Source: Marisa cornuarietis
Taxonomy: Eukaryota > Mollusca > Gastropoda > Architaenioglossa > Ampullariidae
DNA: 64,000 nucleotides
Direction of reading: 5' to 3'
Assembly: GCA_004794655.1 (NCBI GenBank)
Contig: SMMW01000622.1
Coordinates: 13,991,157-14,055,156 of the forward strand
Below the pieces are notes generated by a model. The model made no database searches and had not been told where the DNA came from. It was given only the letters and a program-made list of their open reading frames with translations. This document shows positions 51,425-62,176 of this stretch, piece after piece. Position 1 is the stretch's first letter. The number at the start of each line of letters is the position of its first letter. The translations under genes and the position numbers were made by a program.

Positions 51425-52424
51425 AAATTTTTTTTTCTTTCATTAATAACCTTACCACTGATTAGATAATTTTATTAGATGACTAGACATTTGTGATGCG
51501 CAGTTTTTTAATAGCTTTACTAGTGTTGCTTCGTCTTTTAACACTGAAAGCAGCACGTGTTGTGCTGTTACCACCGAGTACGTGCGTGTGTGCATGGCTA
51601 CACTCACACACTCCCTCATAGTTTCGTAAAAGACGCATAATAAAGTCGTTTACTGTCAGCATGGTGTCCCCCCCCCCCACCGCCGCCCCGGAAAAGCCAA
51701 ACATCTGCCTACGCCACTGTTAATGGGTAGGGTGGGGTTAGAGATGTTAAACTGCACGTGACGTGAGGATGATCACCGATTGGGCCACTGACATTGCATT
51801 TTACCGCTTATACCAGCCGGCATATAGGTGGACTGTGGATGCAAAGAAATGTACCACATGGTCTTGACATCATTACATGCCTGATCGTCCCTTGAATGGA
51901 ATGGAAGAACAAGACTTGGTTGGCTCCGTTGATAGCAGTTTTGAAGGTGAGATTGGTTGCCTGATTGTACATCTGTCAGGTTGTCCCTTTTATGCGCGCC
52001 TTTGTCTCTGTACGTCATTCTTTCTGACTCTTGCTTTCTTTCTGGAATTTTCTCTTTTGCTACCTCTTTTCACTCCCATGTGTCTGTTCCTCTACGTTCC
52101 CACGTTTTACTGTCTGCAAGAGCTTGTCCAGAATAGTGTAGCTCAGCGCCATCTGCAACCGCAGTGGCAATGCAGTCAAGACTTATTGCTCTTTTCGCGC
52201 TCTTTATGAGTCATGACAAATATCTACTAGTAGATTCATCTCTGTTGTTTGATTAATTCATGCTTATAATAATATCATGCATTATTTTTCTTCGGGTCAT
52301 ATAAGACCCTAATATCTGAGATAGCCAGAGTGACGGAGGGGCAGACAAAGATAGGTGAACAGATTTGATCAAACAGGTTATGACTACTTTAAATAATACA
52401 ATAACCACAATGCGCGCGCGCGTG

Positions 52425-52425
<1 letters not shown>

Positions 52426-52466
<41 letters not shown>
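52426..52466. repeat. (GT)n microsatellite
   Basis: An alternating GT tract of about 20 units flanked by CG-rich alternating sequence (GCGCGCGC). Confidence 0.95.
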
Positions 52467-52472
<6 letters not shown>

Positions 52473-52630
52473 CCAGTGTTCTTGCAGACTATTAGAAATC
52501 TGTATCTGGCGAAGTGGCAGGACAGTACACATCTATTAGCACAGAGTAGAGCCTGCGTTGACGCTGTCCAGACAGAAACAGCTACCACATATATTTGTTT
52601 CTCACCAGACCTCAGGGGCGGTACTCATGA

Positions 52631-52714
52631 AGCAAGGGTAATTTGTGCCCGTGGGCTACATGGAGAAATAAAGGACAAGCGTTTTGTGTCCAAAATTATA
52701 AAGCAGTGTCCAGA
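52631..52714. repeat. Fold-back family 2, single arm
   Basis: Matches the left arm at 3532-3613, including TGTCCAAAATTATAAAG against TTTCCAAAATTATAAAG. No inverted partner was found nearby, so it is a truncated or solo arm. Confidence 0.6.
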
Positions 52715-53220
52715 CCTCATGGAGCGGTTGTTATAATACGGTGATAAAGGTGCCATGGGGTAAAGTAGCATGGGGCTGTCCCATGAGGTTAGGAAATGCC
52801 ATTTGTAGCTGCTGGGCTGCTTCTGGTGACATTTCAAACCTGACTACTCAGAGCATCATGCCAGCTGGCCACGCGCTGGAAATTCTTAAAATGTTTCAAC
52901 AATTACGGCCACTAATGCAGTTTCATCATTGACAGTATTCGAGGTGGCGGAGAGATAGTGTCAATGTTTCGGTTATCCCACTGCTTAATATAGTGGTGCT
53001 TTACTGTATTCTACGCTATTTGGAATTCGGAGTGCAGTGATGCAAGAACAAAAGGAGGAGAGGAAAAAGAAGAAAAAGTGTAAACTGAATATGAAGTAAC
53101 TGCGACAGCACATATGGTAACATGTTACATACACAGCTGCCTCCCAAATACTAGTTAACTCTAGTTAGGTCAATTTTGTTTAACAATTATATTTTCCAGG
53201 TGTGTTATTTAACTGGGAAG

Positions 53221-54372
53221 ATGGTGGAACACCGTACGGCATCTCTGAGACTGTGCATCTTCACAGTAATGTTCATGCAGCCGCATACTATGACGAACGT
53301 CATTTCAAAAGCTTCTTGCAATAACACGTTACCTCACCGTCAGCTCGATGACCCCACATCCTTCCAGCTAGAAGTTGCAAAACCTGTCCAAGAGCTTTCA
53401 GATGAAGACTGTAGACCTGGGTCTCGCTTCACTGGCAATGGGTCGTTAAGACAGAGCAACGCGATGCCCAACGACATCGACGCACGCAGCGGTCCCGTGG
53501 CCACGGGGTTCAACGTCACCGAAGCAGTGTTGCGAGGGCTGGAGGCGCAGCACGATTTCTGTGGCGAGTACTGCAACGGCACCCAGAAGATCGCAAAGAG
53601 TTCGCGATGTCTCAAGTGGCCATCCTGCCGCACGTGTTACTGCGACGACAGCTGCGGTATGTACGGTGACTGCTGCCCGCAGCTGGGATCCAAGACAGGC
53701 CGCGCTGCCGTTACGGCAAACGTCTCGTTCACCATATGCTTCAGTGTCTGTCATGGAGGGACCAGGCAGCTCGTGAGTGCGGTCTGCAGCTGCCCGCCGA
53801 ACACCCCCAGCACGGCAGTGCGTGACTGTCGCGGTAGGGAGTCATACGACGCAAGCATATCTCCGCACCCAGTCTTGTCAGCCAATCTCTCCGTCTTGTA
53901 CTGCAGCGCGGACTGCGCCTGGTGCCACGGCGAGTCGGACGTGGTAGAGCTGACTGCCGGATGTCGAGAGAAGCCCAAGGAAGAGTCTGTTAATAGCAGG
54001 GCTCGCGACAGCCAACACGATACGATCCTGAAGGCGTGGCAAGTCCCTCAGAACTACTCCCCTCGTGCGTGCTACGACATGCAAGATACTGAAGAACCTC
54101 GGCTCGCCACCAGCTGCAACGCCACCTGGTTTCCGGATAAAACCGCGCAGAGAATCGCCGATTTGTGTGCCAACTACATTTCTCCCGTGCTAGCTGATGG
54201 CGTAATTTTCGAAAACCTCTTTTGTGCACTTTGCAATGGTGTAAGACCGAGATGCCTCTCTAGTCCTGTCCGTGTTAGGTCTGGAACCGGCATTCTCGTA
54301 AATTTAAACGAGAATCTCCCGATCGTTGGACCCAAGTTGTGCATGTCGGAAGAGTGGTATGATGTCACCAAG
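53221..54372 (+). CDS. GPCR gene, coding exon 1 (ectodomain with SMB-like module)
   Basis: 384 codons from ATG to DVTK. The exon begins at 53200 after TATATTTTCCAG. At the 3' end the frame passes ACCAAG then GCAAGT, the consensus of the rare GC donor. Reading on without splicing gives a stop nine codons later at 54397-54399. Several Asn-X-Ser/Thr sequons and about thirty cysteines suggest a disulfide-rich, glycosylated extracellular region. Confidence 0.88.
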
Positions 54373-56435
54373 GCAAGTACAAAATCAAGGCGAGAATAGC
54401 CTTGCTGAGTACGTTTTATTGTTCACACCATTAAGAGAAAAGTCATATTTTGCACACCAGTGAATTGTAGGCAGTATTTCGGAGTCAGTTAATTATTACA
54501 GTTGCAAAATACCTACTGTACAAATTGTGCCTTTTGTTGTTCATCCACATAATACTTTCTAACTGCGATTTTAGGGATGTTTAAGCTGTTATTGTTGTTT
54601 TAAATTGCTAGAGCAAAGATTCATACAAGGTTGGCATTGATGATCAAAGAGAACCATTCGATTCTTTCTGCAATATCATCTTCAGTCTGTTGTAACATCA
54701 ACATCTCAATTTATACAACCAGAAGAAATGTCCTATTCAATCGTAATGTATCGGCTAAACTCTACTTCTCTAAGTCGTAGAAAAAAATGCGTGGCATATC
54801 GTCTTGAGGTACTGCCTGTTTTCTTTTCTTTCTCTACAGGATATCTGCAGACGAGTTCACTGTGAAGACCAACGAGTGTTAACGAGCCAGTGGTTCTGTG
54901 AGTCTCGACACAACACGACCTTTGGTATTTACAAACTCACTCTGGCCTTCAAACCGCTAACTAATGCAACGAGAATGTACATCAGTCTTCACTGGCACGA
55001 AATCAGAGGGCAACTTGTACTTGTCATCGCAGAGCTACTGCTGAAACTCCGCCCTATGTCTTACGCCATCTACATTAACGAACGCTCTGCAGACAGTGAG
55101 TCGTTAGTCGTTTTTGTGGCGGGTAAGAGTAAGAATCGTACCAAACTGGAACTCGAAATTATTGGAATATTCATAAAAGAGAAGATACTTTTGCAAGCAG
55201 ACGATGTGTCACTGGAATTTCAAGCCTACTTTCATGATAAATGGTTTGCCGGCGCAGAAAATGTTAGCTCCTCCTTTGATAACGGAACTTGTTGTAAGTA
55301 CGAAAGAGGCGATACCTGGCTTCGGAATATTAGCAATCGTTTTACTAGCAGCAGGCAGGAACAGCTGGATGTCGTCACACCTCTACCGTACGTGCGACTG
55401 GCTCACGATGAATACGAAATTAATGAGGACTTGGTACACCTGACTTACACCAACGCTTCTGTTGATGCGCGATATGTGAGAAAGTCAGACTTTGGTCTAA
55501 AAGTTCCCATAATACATCTCCAGGCTGCGTACTCTGCGCCCAATCACAAAACCAAATACCTTAGAATGAAAGCTCCCGAATCTTCTTTAGTCAATGAAAT
55601 AATTTCAAGCTGCTGTCTCTCCATTTCGATAGTTAGCCTTGTGTTCATGCTTCTTACTTATGGTAAATTCGCGCAGCTGAGAACGCTGCCGGGGCTCAGC
55701 AACACTTGCCTGGCCTCCTGGCTTCTGGTCGGGCAGATAATGCTTCTCATCGTTCCTGATAAGACGGAGTTGCCGGCCCTTTGCGTGGCGCTGGGAGTGT
55801 TGCTGCACTACGCGTGGCTGTGCGTCGTGTTCTGGACAAGCGTGTGTTCGTTCCACATGTTCTACGTGTTCGTGCTGCTGCAGGCGTCCTTGCAGGCGCA
55901 GCACCGTCAAAGCTGGTACCTGCGGCGCTACGCAGCCGTCGCTCACCTACTGCCAGCGATGGTCGTGATCTCCGTTGTCGGGGTCAGCCAGGTCACCAGC
56001 CAGGGGCGAAATTATGGGTATGGAGGCCATGTCTGCTACCTGAACTCCGTGATTCTGGTAGGCGTGGGCTTCGTATTGCCTCTTGCAGCGTGCGTGACAT
56101 TTAACCTCGTCTTGCTTGGCATCACCGCACGAACACTGTCCAGCATGGAACGCGTACAAAAGCATTCAGCGACAGCCGAAAGCAGCAACCTACCAGTTTA
56201 CGCCAAATTGTCGTCCCTTACTGGTATGTGCTGGATCGTGGCGCTGCTAGCCGAGATTCCGGGGTGGGGTTGGCTAAGGTACCCGTCTTCAGTATTGAAC
56301 GGTTTGCAGGGGTTTCATCTGGCACTCAGCTACGCTTGTAATAGGCGCGCCCTTCAGCTGTGGCGAAATGCGATTCAGAAGAAAAAGTCGTCAGAGCTTT
56401 CCAAAACTCGAAATACTTCGGGTACCACTGTCTGA
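53221..56435 (+). CDS. Family-B (Methuselah/adhesion-like) GPCR with somatomedin-B-like domain, two coding exons
   Basis: The predicted protein has about 915 residues: 384 codons from exon 1 and 531 from exon 2. A hydrophobic stretch after the first Met (LRLCIFTVMFM) may be a signal peptide. A Cys-rich segment at about 112-160 contains CRTCYCDDSCGMYGDCCP, the core of somatomedin-B domains. The long Cys- and Asn-rich ectodomain ends near 637, where seven hydrophobic segments follow to about 880, with HYAWLCVVFWTSVCSFHMF at TM3. That is the pattern of Methuselah-like and adhesion GPCRs. No clear GPS autoproteolysis motif precedes TM1. It is a plasma-membrane receptor; ligand unknown. The ATG at 53221 has A at -3 and G at +4. 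Polyadenylation signals AATAAA are at 56581 and 56881. The receptor class is clear; the subfamily is an inference. Confidence 0.88.
54840..56435 (+). CDS. GPCR gene, coding exon 2 (rest of ectodomain and 7TM)
   Basis: Starts after TTTCTTTCTCTACAG with DICRRVHCEDQ, in frame with exon 1 (phase 0). It encodes the remaining ectodomain and all seven membrane segments in one exon. TM1 begins near ISSCCLSISIVSLVFMLLTY, and TM2 follows GLSNTCLASWLLVGQ. TM7 has GLQGFHLALSYACNRR before a short basic tail. It ends TGA at 56433-56435. Confidence 0.92.
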   Translation, partial: DICRRVHCEDQRVLTSQWFCESRHNTTFGIYKLTLAFKPLTNATRMYISLHWHEIRGQLVLVIAELLLKLRPMSYAIYINERSADSESLVVFVAGKSKNRTKLELEIIGIFIKEKILLQADDVSLEFQAYFHDKWFAGAENVSSSFDNGTCCKYERGDTWLRNISNRFTSSRQEQLDVVTPLPYVRLAHDEYEINEDLVHLTYTNASVDARYVRKSDFGLKVPIIHLQAAYSAPNHKTKYLRMKAPESSLVNEIISSCCLSISIVSLVFMLLTYGKFAQLRTLPGLSNTCLASWLLVGQIMLLIVPDKTELPALCVALGVLLHYAWLCVVFWTSVCSFHMFYVFVLLQASLQAQHRQSWYLRRYAAVAHLLPAMVVISVVGVSQVTSQGRNYGYGGHVCYLNSVILVGVGFVLPLAACVTFNLVLLGITARTLSSMERVQKHSATAESSNLPVYAKLSSLTGMCWIVALLAEIPGWGWLRYPSSVLNGLQGFHLALSYACNRRALQLWRNAIQKKKSSELSKTRNTSGTTV

Positions 56436-57307
56436 AAAGAAGGGAAAGTAAATCACCCAAATCGTGAGAAGCTTGGAGGCGAGCAGAAGTGGGCTAGCCA
56501 GATTTTGGAAACCAGCATCCCGTAATTAAACTTAACCCAGTCACATAAAATTTGTTATATGTTCGTCTAGACTCTAGAGGAATAAAAAAAGTGTTCTTAA
56601 TTTCACAGTATTTAAGATACTATGTTCTTTCTTACTGAAAGTTGTACAGCATTTCAGTCAATGGCAAACAGAGTATTTGGCTTGCTTTTTATGGACTGCT
56701 GAGAGAGATCACAATTTCTTCATGGGCATCCTCTCTCACATCGTGGAAACAAGTGTGTCTTTAGTGATTTTTGAAGCAAAATAATGACTGTTCACTTGCC
56801 AGAAACGTTGAGCTTAATTGTATGTTTGACTTCTGTTGGGCTTTACATTTTTATGCTTTTCTTTAGTCAACTGGTTATTGAATAAAAAAAAATACGATCA
56901 TGAATGCTCAGCTCCTTTGTTTTCCGTTTTCATTGCTCAGACGGGAAACATTTGTCAGTGAGGGAAAAGTCGAAGTGTCATATACAGGCTTTGGTAAGTG
57001 CTGGATGAGAGGCGTCACACCTCGGTGCCCAAGACGATACAATTTTGCAACACAGGCATTGTGTGGAAGTTTGCAGTATCTACTGAGCACATTTCTATTA
57101 CTTTGGAAAGGTCCACTTTAAGAGCTGAAACAGCTCCATCCTGCCCTAATGCAAAGTATATGTGAAGTGTGTCGACATTTAAATTGTTTCTGAATAACAT
57201 TTCCTATTTCAGCTTTCCTGCAACATTTTCCTTTTTTATTTAGATGCGTACATACATACATACATACATACATACATACATACATACATACATACATACA
57301 TACATAC
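56436..57307. other. GPCR 3' UTR and intergenic DNA with (TACA)n
   Basis: Contains two AATAAA signals (56581, 56881). From 57243 to 57306 it is a (TACA)n microsatellite of about 16 units that directly abuts the left LTR. No other gene seen. Confidence 0.7.
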
Positions 57308-58206
57308 TGTTATGAACATGTGTTATCACCCATGAACGTCGAAGTAACGAGGTTGTCGCCCTTGATTGAATAGCGATTATGACCCCTGGTTTGAATGTGG
57401 AGAGGGGGCGTTGTTTAGAAATTGGAAGAGGAAGCAGACGTGAGAGTCTGGGAGAAAGAGGAATTTGGTACAGAGGTTGGAATTAATAGTACTGTGTGGA
57501 TTAATATTAACTGTGTGAAGAAATAGCAACTGTGTGGATAAATAGTAACTGTGTGGATACATATTAACGGTGTAAAGAAATATTAACTGTATGGAGAAAG
57601 AGTAACTGTGTGGAGAAATATTAACTGTGTGGTTCCTCGATTTATTAATTTTCTCAACTGCTGTGTGATCTCTTGAGAAGATCGTAGAACTGTGTGGAGA
57701 AATATTATCTGTGTGGTTCCTCGATTTACTAATTTTCTCAACTGCTGTGTGATCTCTTGAGAAGATCGTAGAACTGTGTGGATTTACCTACTGTGGAATT
57801 TTTATTGACTTGGTCATTTGTCTGCCGTTAGACTGTCGGAGTTATTTGGTGAATGTAGGCTGTCCGTATGATCAACGCCAGAGAGCAAGACTGAAAGAGG
57901 GGAACTGTTTGCCGTGTCGACTCCTTTCCCCCCCCCCCCAACAACAGAAGAAGAGAGAACTTGAAGGACTTTAATATAAACTGCTTAGATATATTTGTTT
58001 CGGTGCAAACTCAGTGTAGAATATTTGTGCTGAAGTTTTCTGTTGTTATTTAGTAAAGTATAGATTTACGTTCACCCGATTAATAGAAACGTTCGAGCCC
58101 ATATGCAGGTCTTTGTATTTTGTTGTGTGAAAGGACACGTGAAGAACGCTGTGAGGTCAGTGTGTGTTGTGTGTGACCTGTCCACACTTTCCCTGCGTTC
58201 CTGACA
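57308..58206 (+). repeat. Left LTR
   Basis: 899 bp, begins TGTTATGAAC and ends TGACA. It includes six or more copies of a ~21-bp motif around AACTGTGTGGANAAATA (57490-57610), then an 84-bp unit repeated in tandem (57606 and 57690, with a partial third at 57774), and a C-run near 57929. No clear TATA box or polyadenylation signal was assigned. Confidence 0.95.
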
Positions 58207-58207
58207 T

Positions 58208-58225
58208 TGGTGACCCCGACGTGAT
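58208..58225 (+). promoter_or_regulatory. Primer-binding site for tRNA-Trp
   Basis: TGGTGACCCCGACGTGAT lies one base after the left LTR. From memory it is complementary to the 3' 18 nt of animal tRNA-Trp including CCA. It would prime minus-strand synthesis. Confidence 0.8.
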
Positions 58226-58969
58226 CTGTCGTGGGTTTGTTTCGTTTGGTACAGAGTCGGGTGAAAGTGTGTCTTCGATTCAGTGTTTGTGATTCCCCTG
58301 GGACTTAGTGGTAGAAGGTTGGCAGTTAATTATTTATCTTCGAGAATTTTGCAAAGCGGTTGTACTTATTTATATTTGCTCAGTGTTTAAGTGTTACATG
58401 TTGGGCGTGGTGCAGTCTCCCCGTCTCCAGCTTCACGGGTCTACGGGTGTGTAAAGTTCTACCCGTAGTAAGGAATTAGCCTCTGTTTCTACTTTGCCTC
58501 TCGTCTTTATTTTCCAAGCTCACTATTCTGTGTGAAAGTGTATGCAGAAACCGAAAGTGAGAGTGGATGTTCTCTATCCTGTAGTTATCTGTCTTGTTTT
58601 ATTTTTATAAAAAAAAATAATTCTGGGCCTTGCGTGTTCACTTATTAATTTATGTGAAATCATTGGATGTTTGAATAAGTTGTCGCCCTTGGATTATTTT
58701 GATGTACTCGTACGGTACTTTAGGATTGTTAATAGATCTAGAAATCTGAGTGACTAGTTTTGAACAAGTTAAGACTGCTATTGATGTTATTTTGTAACCC
58801 AGTTGCATTCCTTGAAGATAATTTTTTTTTGCCTGATTGATGTTGACATGCCAGTAGCTTAGACTTATTGCAATTCTGGTTGTATTTTCTGCCTTATTAG
58901 AAGCTTTGATAGTAGGGTGCTCCCTTTTTGTAAACATAGTAGAGTAATTGTGTTGGATAGGTGTTAACC
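58226..58969 (+). other. LTR element 5' leader
   Basis: Untranslated leader between the primer-binding site and gag. It is AT-rich with no recognised RNA element; a packaging signal would be expected here by analogy but cannot be seen. Confidence 0.6.
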
Positions 58970-60058
58970 ATGGCTGAATCCGTTAGGGAGGTAGCCGACT
59001 TTATGAAAGAAGGACAACTGTTGGGATTGAAAGAAGAAGCCCTTACAAAGTATGTATTTCAGTGTATTGAAAGGCAGGACAGATATACAGAAAGATTAGC
59101 CAGAGAGAAAGAAGCAGAAAGATTAGCCAGAGAGAAAGAAGCAGAAAGATTAGCCAGAGAGAAAGAAGCAGAAAGATTAGACAAAGAGAGAGAAGCAGAT
59201 AGATTAGAAAAAGAAGCTGACAGGATAGCTAAAGAAAAAGAAGCTGAAAGGGCCGCAAGAGAAAGAGAGGCTGAGCGTCAGTTCGAATTAGAGAAACTAC
59301 GTTTAGAGAGAGAGACCGATTCCAGCGCGACGAGGAGTAATGGGAACCAAACCCCAAAAGGACTCACACATAAACTCCCCGCCTTCAAAGAGGACGAAGA
59401 CGATATCAACGCATTTTTGAATCGATTTGAGGCTCAGGCGCAGTCCCTTAAATGGACCAGAGATATCTGGCCATTACAAATCGCCACTTCTTTTCACGGA
59501 GAAGCCCTCCAGCTATATGATAACCTATGTGTACAGGGCCCCGTGGATTATGATGTGCTCAAAAGAGAACTATTACTCAAGTTTCAGTGCACCGCCGAAG
59601 GTTACAGAGAAAAATTTAGATCGGTGAAACCCCAATCTCAAGAGTCAATGCATTCTTTTCAAGCCAGACTAATCGGATTGTTCAACAGGTGGATCGACTT
59701 ATCTAAAGTCCAAAACACTTATGAAGGATTGCATGATCTGCTAGTCAGAGAACAAATACTGCAAAGTGTATCTAGAGATTTAGCCGTATTTCTGAGAGAA
59801 AGAGATTTTCAGAACGCTAATGAAATGATTGACAGTGCTGAACGTTATCGCCAAGCACACCCCAGAAATCTCCGGCAAGACGAACAGAAACTATCATGTT
59901 CGCAAATGTGGGACAAGCCACTCCTCCTTCTTCACCGCCAGCTCGCCCAAAGCAGGACAGACACCAATTTACTTCTCCTCGATCTTCAAGACAACGAAAT
60001 ACTCCTCCCTACAGAAGGAATGAATCATGGAGGACTCCACCCCACTCCCCACCAATAA
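58970..60058 (+). CDS. gag: Gag-like protein of the LTR element
   Basis: 362 codons from an ATG in ACCATGG. Residues about 38-105 are a charged coiled coil built on a 9-residue unit (RLAREKEAE), encoded by a 27-bp tandem repeat. The following region contains LPAFKEDEDDINAFLNRFEA, then FHGEALQLYD, LLLKFQCTAEGYREKF and RDFQNANEMIDSAERY. This is the capsid pattern of gypsy elements with the SCAN-like retrotransposon gag fold. After about 59880 the frame loses sense, and the meaningful sequence continues in the -1 frame. Gag would form the virus-like particle. Confidence 0.88.
   Translation: MAESVREVADFMKEGQLLGLKEEALTKYVFQCIERQDRYTERLAREKEAERLAREKEAERLAREKEAERLDKEREADRLEKEADRIAKEKEAERAAREREAERQFELEKLRLERETDSSATRSNGNQTPKGLTHKLPAFKEDEDDINAFLNRFEAQAQSLKWTRDIWPLQIATSFHGEALQLYDNLCVQGPVDYDVLKRELLLKFQCTAEGYREKFRSVKPQSQESMHSFQARLIGLFNRWIDLSKVQNTYEGLHDLLVREQILQSVSRDLAVFLRERDFQNANEMIDSAERYRQAHPRNLRQDEQKLSCSQMWDKPLLLLHRQLAQSRTDTNLLLLDLQDNEILLPTEGMNHGGLHPTPHQ
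59089..59280 (+). repeat. 27-bp tandem repeat in gag
   Basis: Three near-perfect units of AGATTAGCCAGAGAGAAAGA and the next bases, followed by diverged units. Encodes the repeated Arg-Leu-Ala-Arg-Glu-Lys-Glu-Ala-Glu coiled coil. Confidence 0.9.
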
Positions 60059-61560
60059 GAACAGTTCCGAAGGAAGCACCAACGACCATATATGATCGAA
60101 ACAGCCCTTGTCATCCTGATCGTTGGAAACCACCACGACGTTGCTTCAACTGTGGAGGACTTGGACATATAGCGAAGGTTTGTCCAAGCTATAGACCCCA
60201 AGATAACACAAATGGAAATTGGAAAAATGAGAGCAACCCAACCCCAGCCAACGTTGCTATTATGTGTTCAGTCACCGACGAGGAGGAATTGGGTAAACTA
60301 CATCTGTATCCAGGACGGATTAGGGGACAGCAAGTTAAGGTGCTACGCGACTCAGGTGCAACCATCTCCGGTATACGAGCCTCCTTGGTTCAACCTCAAG
60401 ACCGACTGAACGGGAAACAATCTTGTATTACCTTTGGTGGAAACGTTGAAACCTTCCCTCTAGCACGTGTTCCAGTAGAGACACCTTTCTTCAATGGAGA
60501 CCTGAAATGTTGTGTCATCGAAAATCCAGTTGTCGATCTAATCATTGGAAACACGAGAGGTACAAAACGGGTGGTATTTGATGTACAAGAGAAAGAGTCA
60601 GAACCAACAGCAGCGGTTACCACACGCGCGCAATTCCAACGCCAGATGCAGGGACCTCAACCCCTAACTCTACCACCAGTTCAATGGAATATAAAGAAGA
60701 ACAACCGAATGGAATTACAGCAAAGCGATTCCTCACTAGAGAACATAAAAGAAGATGCAGAAGGTCGTGAGTGTAGACTGCCGTTAGAGATCAGGGACAA
60801 AGAAATTGCTCAACTCAAGGCCGAGATGGATGTTAACCAAAAGAAAAGAGATCGATTGGCTGTACTGTGCCAACAACAGAAGTCGACCATTGGTGAGTTG
60901 AAAGAAAAGATTCATGAATTGGAGTTGAGACGTAAGCATCAGTGTGATGACCTACTGAAAGCCTCAGCAGATATCAGAACCTTCAAGGAACGAGAGGAAA
61001 GACTCAGGAAAGATCTTGATAATACTATCACAAGATTGAATTCTCTGGAAGGAAACACCGAGGCAGAAAGAACAGCTCATCTGGAAACGAAATTCAACTC
61101 AGAAAGCTTAAAGCTTCGTGTTAGAGACCTGAAAGGATCTCTGGAAGTCGAGAAATTAAACAGTGTGGAGGCTAACCGAGCCGTGGAACGTTTGACAAAG
61201 CAAATGAGAGAACTCGAACAAAGACTTGGTGATAGGAGAGAAACTCAAAAGGAATATCTGGGATTGAAACGCCAGTTAGTAGAAGACATAGCAGAGAAGA
61301 AGATACTCATTGGCATCTTGTCAAAAGATCGTGAAATCCATCAGAAGAGTTTCACAGAACCCATAACAGGGCTGGGGACAGCCAAGAAAGAACCGGTATT
61401 TGTAGAGGACTCCAATGTAACACTCTTCAAGGAGTTACAATACCTACTGCTGAGCTTCGAACTGGTAGGCAAGAACAAAAGGATGAAAATCACGAGAGTT
61501 CGCAAGAAAAGAAAAACAGCAACACCATCTGCTCTTGTAAAAAAAAAAAAAAAACTTTAA
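59842..61560 (+). CDS. Zinc knuckle and protease joined to a coiled-coil block (-1 frame to gag)
   Basis: This frame opens at 59842, overlaps gag by 217 bp and has its first ATG at 59896 (554 codons from there). Residues counted from that ATG: a Pro/Arg-rich basic part 1-80; CFNCGGLGHIAKVC, a CCHC zinc knuckle, at 83-96; an aspartic protease with VLRDSGATISGI near 153-164 and DLIIGNTRG near 214; then the VTTRAQ linker. From about 285 the sequence becomes a long charged coiled coil (DKEIAQLKAEMD, LKEKIHELELRRKH, ERLTKQMRELEQRLGD) to about 490, then a Lys/Arg-rich end. The reverse transcriptase expected here is absent. I do not recognise the coiled coil's source. Expression as Gag fusion would need -1 frameshifting; no canonical slippery heptamer is obvious. 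The frame ends just past a run of 16 A. Confidence 0.85.
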   Translation, partial: TLSPSTPQKSPARRTETIMFANVGQATPPSSPPARPKQDRHQFTSPRSSRQRNTPPYRRNESWRTPPHSPPIRTVPKEAPTTIYDRNSPCHPDRWKPPRRCFNCGGLGHIAKVCPSYRPQDNTNGNWKNESNPTPANVAIMCSVTDEEELGKLHLYPGRIRGQQVKVLRDSGATISGIRASLVQPQDRLNGKQSCITFGGNVETFPLARVPVETPFFNGDLKCCVIENPVVDLIIGNTRGTKRVVFDVQEKESEPTAAVTTRAQFQRQMQGPQPLTLPPVQWNIKKNNRMELQQSDSSLENIKEDAEGRECRLPLEIRDKEIAQLKAEMDVNQKKRDRLAVLCQQQKSTIGELKEKIHELELRRKHQCDDLLKASADIRTFKEREERLRKDLDNTITRLNSLEGNTEAERTAHLETKFNSESLKLRVRDLKGSLEVEKLNSVEANRAVERLTKQMRELEQRLGDRRETQKEYLGLKRQLVEDIAEKKILIGILSKDREIHQKSFTEPITGLGTAKKEPVFVEDSNVTLFKELQYLLLSFELVGKNKRMKITRVRKKRKTATPSALVKKKKKL

Positions 61561-61705
61561 ACACACTTTGATCGCCTATCGTCGTGAACTGGATACCACA
61601 GCAGAAGAGTTGTCTAAATCTATAAAGAAGTGCAAAAAAAAAAGTGAACAAGTAATCGATATATTCAAGGAAATGATTAAACCAGAAGACCTACTACATA
61701 AACAT
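61556..61705 (+). pseudogene. Continuation of the coiled-coil block in another frame
   Basis: Directly after the 16-A run (61539-61554) a different frame gives HTLIAYRRELDTTAEELSKS and KKSEQVIDIFKEM, with the same charged helical character. A one- or two-base length change in the A-run would explain the break. It then runs into the RNase H remnant. The function is unknown. Confidence 0.6.
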
Positions 61706-62087
61706 GCTAAAACAATACCCTCGACGTGCAGAAGTTCCATCAGCCCTCTTCACCTACAACATTGAGAACAGTTTCTTACCCGTCATATATGTGAGTAGAA
61801 AATTACTGGATAGAGAGAAGAGATACAGCACAGTAGAAAGAGAGTGTTTGGCCATAGTATGGTCTGTTCTGAAGCTGTCTAGATATTTGTATGGGAGACA
61901 GTTTACCCTACATACTGATCACAAGCCCCTATCGTTCCTCACATCTAATCCTTATAAGAATGCCAGAGTGATGCGGTGGGCTTTAGCCCTCCAGGAGTTT
62001 AAGTTTGATATTCAGCCGATTAAGGGGACCACTAATAAATTAGCCGATGCCTTATCAAGGGCTGAAATGGATCAAGAAATTCCATAG
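61704..62087 (+). pseudogene. RNase H remnant of the LTR element
   Basis: 127 codons. Keeps PVIYVSRKLLDREKRYSTVE, ECLAIVW, FTLHTDHKPLSF and NKLADALSRA, the second to fourth acidic sites of gypsy RNase H. The first catalytic Asp region (usually ASDxGxGAVL) and everything upstream are missing. The frame ends at TAG close to the purine tract, so no integrase follows. It is probably not an independent enzyme. Confidence 0.9.
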
Positions 62088-62162
62088 GGCTGTCAGATAA
62101 TCTTTTCGTTAGAACGTAACAGTTCTATTATAGTTAGGCAAAAATGTGAACATTTTTTTTTG

Positions 62163-62176
62163 TAGGAGGGGAGGAA
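62163..62176 (+). promoter_or_regulatory. Polypurine tract
   Basis: AGGAGGGGAGGAA lies immediately before the right LTR, after a T-run. It would prime plus-strand synthesis. Confidence 0.88.

Larger units (their letters stand above)
50666..53199. other. Gene-free stretch upstream of the GPCR gene
   Basis: No coding exon seen. It holds repeat R2 copy B (51301-51424), a (GT)n tract at 52426-52466 and a single arm of fold-back family 2 (52631-52714). It ends at TATATTTTCCAG (acceptor at 53199), implying at least one untranslated exon further upstream that I could not place. Confidence 0.5.
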